Source: Piromyces finnis
Lineage: Eukaryota > Neocallimastigomycota > Neocallimastigomycetes > Neocallimastigales > Neocallimastigaceae
Assembly: GCA_002104945.1 (NCBI GenBank)
Contig: MCFH01000023.1
Span: 372,001 to 436,000 of the forward strand
Direction: 5' to 3'
DNA length: 64,000 bases
The stretch's first letter is position 1. Every line of letters starts with the position of its first letter. The translations under genes were made by a program, and so were the position numbers. Of this stretch, positions 58,005 to 64,000 are shown one piece after another. The notes under the pieces were generated by a model. The model was given only the letters and a program-made list of their open reading frames with translations, had not been told where the DNA came from and did no database searches.

Positions 58005-61000
58005 TTATTAATTATAATATCATTTCGTTAGTCTTATATTTATTATAAATTCATATATTTATTATCAATATTTTTTTTTAATTTTAATTCATTATAATTT
58101 CATAATTACCAAATAAAAATAAAAATAATTTCATCCTACTTTAGATTTGATTTTCCTTTAATTGAAGATTTATTAGTAATTTTTTTTGATATTTATTTTG
58201 TATTTTATATTGGTTTTATTGTTTCTTAAAGACTTTCTGCTTTAACTTTTATATATATATATTCCTTCAAGAAAATATTATATATTTATCACTATTTGAA
58301 ATTTGATTTTAGAAATCGCTTTATTTTCTAAATGTTAAAAAAAAAGTAGACCAGTACTTTAATTTTTTCTGAATATATTTACAACAGTAAAATAGTATAA
58401 TACACAAATCAAAATTTAAAATGTTATTTACAATTTTATTTCATTTAAACTATATTATTTTTAAAAACAACTAAAATGAAATTAAAAAAAATATAATTGT
58501 ATAAAAAAAATTTTTTTTTTATGAAATAAAATAAAAATTCAATATTTAAAATTTATTTTTTCTTTGGAAGTTTTTTTGTGTGCTTATATGTTACACAGCG
58601 ATATTCATTATATTTATAGTATTTTAGATCTCCATAATACTATAATATTAAATTTAAAAATAATTATTGTGTTGGTAAAAATAAATCTTATTCTATAAAA
58701 TTCATTGATATATGAAATAAGTATTGTTGGTTTTAATAATAAAATTATTATGTAATGATGAGTAATACTAATATATTAATATATATTATTAATATATATT
58801 ATTAATATATCCAAAGTATTATTTTATAGATTAATATATTACAATATATTAATAATGTATAATACTTAATATTAATGTTAAACTTTATATATTATATATT
58901 ATATTTTAATATAATAATTCAATTTATTATCTATATTAACTAATATTAATTTATAAAGGTTTAATATTATATTAATTTTTTTTGAATTTAATTTATTATT
59001 TAATTAGACCGCTTATTCATTTATTGAAAAATATTATTAATTATCCATAAAAAGAGAAATTACAAACTATTTAAAATTTTAATATGGTACAAATATATGT
59101 AAATTTATGAATAAATAAATCTTTATATCTTTAAAATTTATTGATTTTATATATGAAAATTAATATAATGTTACACAAGTAGTTTATACTAAAGTGCCAA
59201 CATAACAAAAATAATTCAAAGTTAGTCATTTAAAAAAGAAAAAACAAACTTTTATCAATTTTATAATACATATAAAGTAACCTCACTCTGTGTAATAAAA
59301 CATGCCAAAATATAAAAAAATAGATTGGTTTATTTATTGAATCATAATTACTTTTTTATATTACACATTTTATTTAAAATAAAGTTAATTTTATAATCAT
59401 TTTATTTTTTAAAAAAAAATTATTAGATGTTTTATTAATCTAGCTTCTTTTAAATGAAAAAAAAAAAAACTATATAAAATATATAATTTTAAATGTTTAC
59501 CGTTTTTTATTATTTTTAATTAGTTTATTTATATAATTTAGTATAATAAATTTTTTATTAACTAATTTTTGTCTAAGATTAAACTCATTTCGAATTATAT
59601 AAATCTTATGAATTCTATGAAATATTCAAAATACAATATAGGCAATTATTGGTTTAATTGTTTTATAAAAAAAATAGCGATAGTGTAAAAATTAAAGAAT
59701 AATATGTGTTGATATTATATATCTATTGATTAATAATTCGTAATAATTACTTAATAGAAAATAAATGATTAATATAAAGAAAAATTTTGAAATTGTTCAT
59801 ATTAATTTTAAATAAATTGAGTAGACTTTGTTATTTGTATTTTATTTTTTTTTTTAAAAAAAAACTCTAAAACAATATTAGCTTTTTTTTTTTTTTTTTT
59901 TTTACTATTATTATCATTATTTATTATTATTATTTTGTATATAAATTAAAAAATTAATTATTAAATAATGTATTGAATTTTATTTATTGAATTTAAAAAC
60001 ATAACTTTAATTATTATATAATTTATCAAGTATGGTCAACATTTTCAATACCTCTTTTAGTAATTTATTATTAAATATGTATTATTATTATATTAAGAGA
60101 AAAACAAATAATATAATTTAATATCTTTCAAAAATACTATATAAATTTTATGTTTTTTAGGATCATGATATTATATATAGATGGTATAGAAATATATATA
60201 TATAATAACATATTAAAAATAAAATAATATACAATGATACAATAACTTTGGAAGAGTTACTTTTTTTCTTATTAATTTAATCTTTAAATATTATTGTTAA
60301 TAAAACAATGTTAATTATTCATATTGAAAGAAAATAAATATTATATATAATAAATTTAAAAAATTTTAAATATTTTCAATATATACTAAATATATACTTG
60401 ATACCATATAAGTATTAAATTTTGCCTTTTATATATAATTTTACAGAAAGTATTTGTTAAACAATAATAATAACGTATTTATGTTTATTTAGATATACCA
60501 AATATATTATCCAATAAATAAATATTAGTTGTATTCCAAAGTCAATTGAAAAAATAAACTCATAAAAAAAGTCTTTTTTTCTATCAAGTAATTTTATATA
60601 AATATACGTTTGTTAAATAGATAATAAATATAATTATTATTTTTTTCAAAAAATAATATTAAATTTATTTACTTTTACAATATCATAATGCCATATTTCA
60701 TATGTAATGCTTATTCGAAAAAAAAAAAAAAAAAGTTTTTTGTTTTTTTTTTAAATATTTTTAATGAACCTTTTTTTAAGTACATTATTAAACTTGTACA
60801 TACAATAGTATAATGTATTAATTTATAAAACTTAATGTATTTTTATAAAAAAAAAGAAAGCATAATCTAGAATAATTATTAATTTTATTTAATTATAAAT
60901 TATATATATTTTGTTAAAGTCATTGTTATTTTAAAATAAATTTAAAAAAAAGGTTATTTCAATATATATAAATATTATAATTAACAATATATTATATATA

Positions 61001-61298
61001 TATATGTTTTTATATTTATAGTAATATTTACAGTATAATTATAATAAATAAAATTTTAATTAATTTATTTTCTGCAAAAGAACAAAATAATAAAATAAAA
61101 AAAATAATTATTTTGACAAAATGTTAATACTTATTAATATTTGGGAATAATATAGAAAATATTAAAAGAAAAAAGTATAATAGCATCATCATATATTTTT
61201 CAAAAAAAAAAAAAAGGGAATAAAATTTAAAAAATGTTTGTTTTCCCTTTAATTTCCTTATTTATTTCCCATTATTTCTAAAATGAAATCAAAGGTAT
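58005..61298. other. 3.3-kb gene-poor region
   Basis: Very AT-rich with palindromic AATATATTAATATAT sequences near 58770-58860 and long A and T runs. I see no gene, LINE relic or tRNA. Confidence 0.5.
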
Positions 61299-62134
61299 TT
61301 AATTATTATTTGTAGATTTAGTTTTAGAGGATTGATTTTTTGTTGTTGTTAAATTTAATGGTAATCTTAATAAATTGCCTAATTTTAATTAAATATAAAA
61401 AAATATTTTTTATTAAATTTCAATTTTATTACATAATTATATATAATTCTTTATAAGTAATGTAATAGTATACACATTTAACAATGAATTATATAAAAAG
61501 TAATAAAATAATGCTTACCATGATTTCTTACTGTATATATAAATTGCGTTATAATATCTTTTTCTGATATGTCTTGTGAATTCCAATGTTTGGTCACAGC
61601 ACTTAATAAATCATCTCTTGTATAATTGGTCTTAGTTTTAATTTTATAAGTATCTTTGTATTTTCGTAGTATTGAATTATCGAAGGAAGAAAGGTTTATC
61701 TTTTATTTTAAATAAAAATTGATTATATAATTAAATAATTCATATTTTCAACAACATATGTTTTCATTAATATTGAAAAGATTGAATTATTATTATCATC
61801 ATTATTATTATTATTTTATTGCAACAAAATTTTATTTTATATTTACCCTTGTTACGTTATCATTGTTATTTGAATTGTTAATAGAATCAAATACAATTGA
61901 AAGCATTTTTTTACTGCTGCGTCTTGAGATTTTATCTTTAGCTGAATTATGTTTTAATGAATGACTAGAGGAATTACTTCCACCTTCATTATTTTGATAT
62001 GATATGTTATTATTACCAGATGAATTTAATGAACCATTATTAGTATTGTTTCCATTTGAGTTTGAATTCTGACGAGTGGAAGTATTATTTGAATAAAAAG
62101 AATTTGACGAATGTGCATTTCTTTTTGAACCCAT
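61299..62134 (-). CDS. SAP30-like Sin3-binding protein, three exons
   Basis: The exons are 62134-61847, 61699-61519 and 61378-61299, joined in frame to about 182 residues. The C-terminal half matches the SAP30 Sin3-binding domain: ILRKYKDTYKIKTKTNYTRD, DLLSAVTKHWNSQDISEKDI, ITQFIYTVRNHGNLLRL. SAP30 bridges Sin3 to the Rpd3-type histone deacetylase complex that represses transcription. The first 75 residues are Ser/Asn-rich low complexity with a basic KDKISRRSSKK patch before the domain. The yeast protein is of similar size. It acts in the nucleus, on the histones encoded elsewhere in this window among others. Confidence 0.82.
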
Positions 62135-63915
62135 TTTATTTGATATATACTAAGAACAAATAATATATATAAACGGAAAATTATAATTAGAAATTAATTT
62201 AATTTACATCTATTTAACTTAAAAAACAATAATTAAATTATTCATAAGTATTATAAAAAAGTCATATTTAATTGAAAAAGAACTATATATATTATTTTAA
62301 ATAAGTATATTCTTAAAAATGGGTAATTAATCACTTTGATGATAACGAAAATAAATACATTACCTTTTTTTTTATTACTTACCAATTATAAAAATTTACT
62401 GAATATACCTGAATGTATTTTTCTTTAATTTATATTGCTTATTTTTATTAAATTTTACCAGAAAGAGCAAAAAACAATATATTGCTTGTATATTACGTAT
62501 ATATTAATATGAAAAAATATTTATATATATTATAATTTAAAAAAGAAATATAAAATTCTTTTATAACTCTTTAATTCAAACTTTTAATTTAATAGAAATT
62601 AAAGTATAAGAAAATAATAATAATAATTATATTAATGACTTTGTGCAATTTAATTATTTGGAATCTTGACTTCCAAAGGTATCAATAAAAAAAAACTATC
62701 CAATAAATGTCAATAAAATAGCTATATTTGTTTTTATTATATTATTTATTTGTATTATTCAAGCTTTACTTTTATTATTATTTTTTGTTTTTTTTTTCTT
62801 AGCCTTTTTTTTTTATCAATATTTTATTCTCTTAAATTCTTTATGTGTGTTTATGAAAATAATTTCAAAAAAGAATTAATAAAAAATAGTATAAAATAAA
62901 AAATTTTACTTTTGAAGTTTTTTTTTTTTTTTATTATTATTATTATATTATAAATAATTATTTATTTAATATATATTATTAACTAGTATTTTTTATTTAT
63001 GATTTATGAACTAACAAAAAAAAATTTTATATAAAAAACAATATAACATTTTTAATATATTAAAATAAATAATTTTATATAATGAATTTTCATTTTACAA
63101 AAAAAAGTTTTATTAATTTATAAAGGATAATAAATTGAAACATATATAAAAATATATTCTTATATATAATAAAGATAATTATCTTAATTTAATTAATATT
63201 TAACTTTTTTATTTCAAGTTATATTTTCCATTAGCAATAAATATAATATTTAAATAGTATTACTGAATTAATAAAAAAGAGAAATAATATTATAATAAAT
63301 TATATTAATGTAAGGAATTAATAAAAAAGAGAAATAATAATTTAATAAATTATATTAATGTAAGGAATTAATAATTTCAATAAAAAACAATAATATTATT
63401 AATAAGAATAGTATATTTATTTATATATAAATCAATAAAATATTAGCAATTTATATATGCTAATTTTAACATTTGAAAATCAATTCTCTTTCATAGTAAA
63501 AATATTTATTATATATGTATATATTCTATAGAGTAATTTTAAGAAAATAGTATCAAATTACATAAGAATAAATTTTCTATATTTATTAAAATAAAAGGGG
63601 AAATAATAGCAATTTATAATAAATTAATATTCAATTAATGATTATAACTTGTATAAACACTATAATTTAATAAAAATAATTAACAATGAACTCTTAATTC
63701 AATTTTATTAACAAAATTTTCAAAAACAGTTTTATTGTTCCTATTTAAATATATTTTATATTATTTAAACTATCAAAATTTAAATACAATACCAAAAAGT
63801 CATAAACATTTATATATACTAATAATAAATAATAAAATTTTATAAAAATGGAAATATTGCTATTATTATAAAATTTCATCTATCTAAAAATATTTTTATT
63901 TCATAATTGTAATTT
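62135..63915. other. 1.8-kb AT-rich intergenic region
   Basis: It contains a short tandem repeat (listed) and A/T runs. No gene is visible. Confidence 0.5.
63265..63377. repeat. 50-bp tandem repeat, about 2.2 units
   Basis: The unit GAATTAATAAAAAAGAGAAA... repeats at 63265 and 63315 with a partial third at 63365. Confidence 0.85.
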
Positions 63916-64000
63916 CTAGTTAAAACTAATGACAGGGTAATTTGGTATTGACTTTTGTGGTTCAATACCATAATGCATCATATCTTTAAGCAAATTGGTT
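63916..64000 (-). CDS. 3' end of an unidentified gene (continues beyond window)
   Basis: The minus strand is open from the window edge to a TAG at 63916-63918. It reads ...LLKDMMHYGIEPQKSIPNYP and then VISFN. The local base composition is clearly less AT-rich than the flank, as in coding DNA here. The fragment is too short to name. Confidence 0.6.
   Translation of the reverse strand, partial: TNLLKDMMHYGIEPQKSIPNYPVISFN

Noticed and set aside
58005-61298. Search for tRNA or other RNA genes in the gene desert
   Set aside because: I saw no cloverleaf-like B-box (GGTTCGAANNC) or other RNA signature by eye; a covariance-model scan would be needed to exclude one.

Overview
The window is very AT-rich eukaryotic DNA with short GT-AG introns, long homopolymer runs and many Asn/Ser/Thr-rich proteins. 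A CotH-domain protein ending in two fungal dockerin (CBM10-type) repeats places it in an anaerobic gut fungus (Neocallimastigomycota). The spliced histone H3 and H4 genes, the spliced regulatory genes and the LINE retrotransposons fit that assignment. I did all reading by eye. Exon joins were chosen for reading-frame continuity and GT-AG ends, and no transcript or database data were available.

Layout. 1-8.7 kb: the 3' part of an unrecognised low-complexity gene, then on the minus strand a four-exon F-box/LRR gene and a six-exon gene that I recognise as KICS2 (C12orf66), a KICSTOR subunit. 8.8-14.55 kb: full-length LINE copy 1 (minus). 15.2-17.1 kb: a GNAT acetyltransferase and a four-exon unknown gene. 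17-26 kb: gene-poor DNA with two secreted histidine-phosphatase-like paralogues plus a relic, a small basic secreted protein and a broken cysteine-rich membrane protein gene. 26.7-30.2 kb: an IQ-motif/coiled-coil gene. 31-31.8 kb: a secreted cysteine-containing protein. 33.6-37.6 kb: a divergent pair, a WBP2-like GRAM-domain protein and a METTL23-like methyltransferase. 38.3-38.6 kb: a tiny two-exon secreted peptide gene. 39-45.2 kb: a six-exon Mg-chelatase-like protein and a seven-exon Net1/Dnt1-like nucleolar protein. 45.6-48.1 kb: divergent H3 and H4. 48.5-55.6 kb: a nest of LINE sequence containing intact copy 2 (plus). 56.1-58 kb: the CotH-dockerin protein. 61.3-62.1 kb: a SAP30-like gene. 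63.9 kb to the end: the 3' end of another gene.

Two themes stand out. First, several genes act in chromatin or growth control: H3, H4, a SAP30-like Sin3/HDAC subunit, METTL23, WBP2, a Net1-like nucleolar factor and KICS2, an upstream TORC1 regulator I know mainly from animals. Second, there are two almost identical, apparently intact 5.6-kb LINEs in opposite orientation about 40 kb apart, each with a 5' end built from about 123-bp tandem units. Older LINE fragments flank copy 2.
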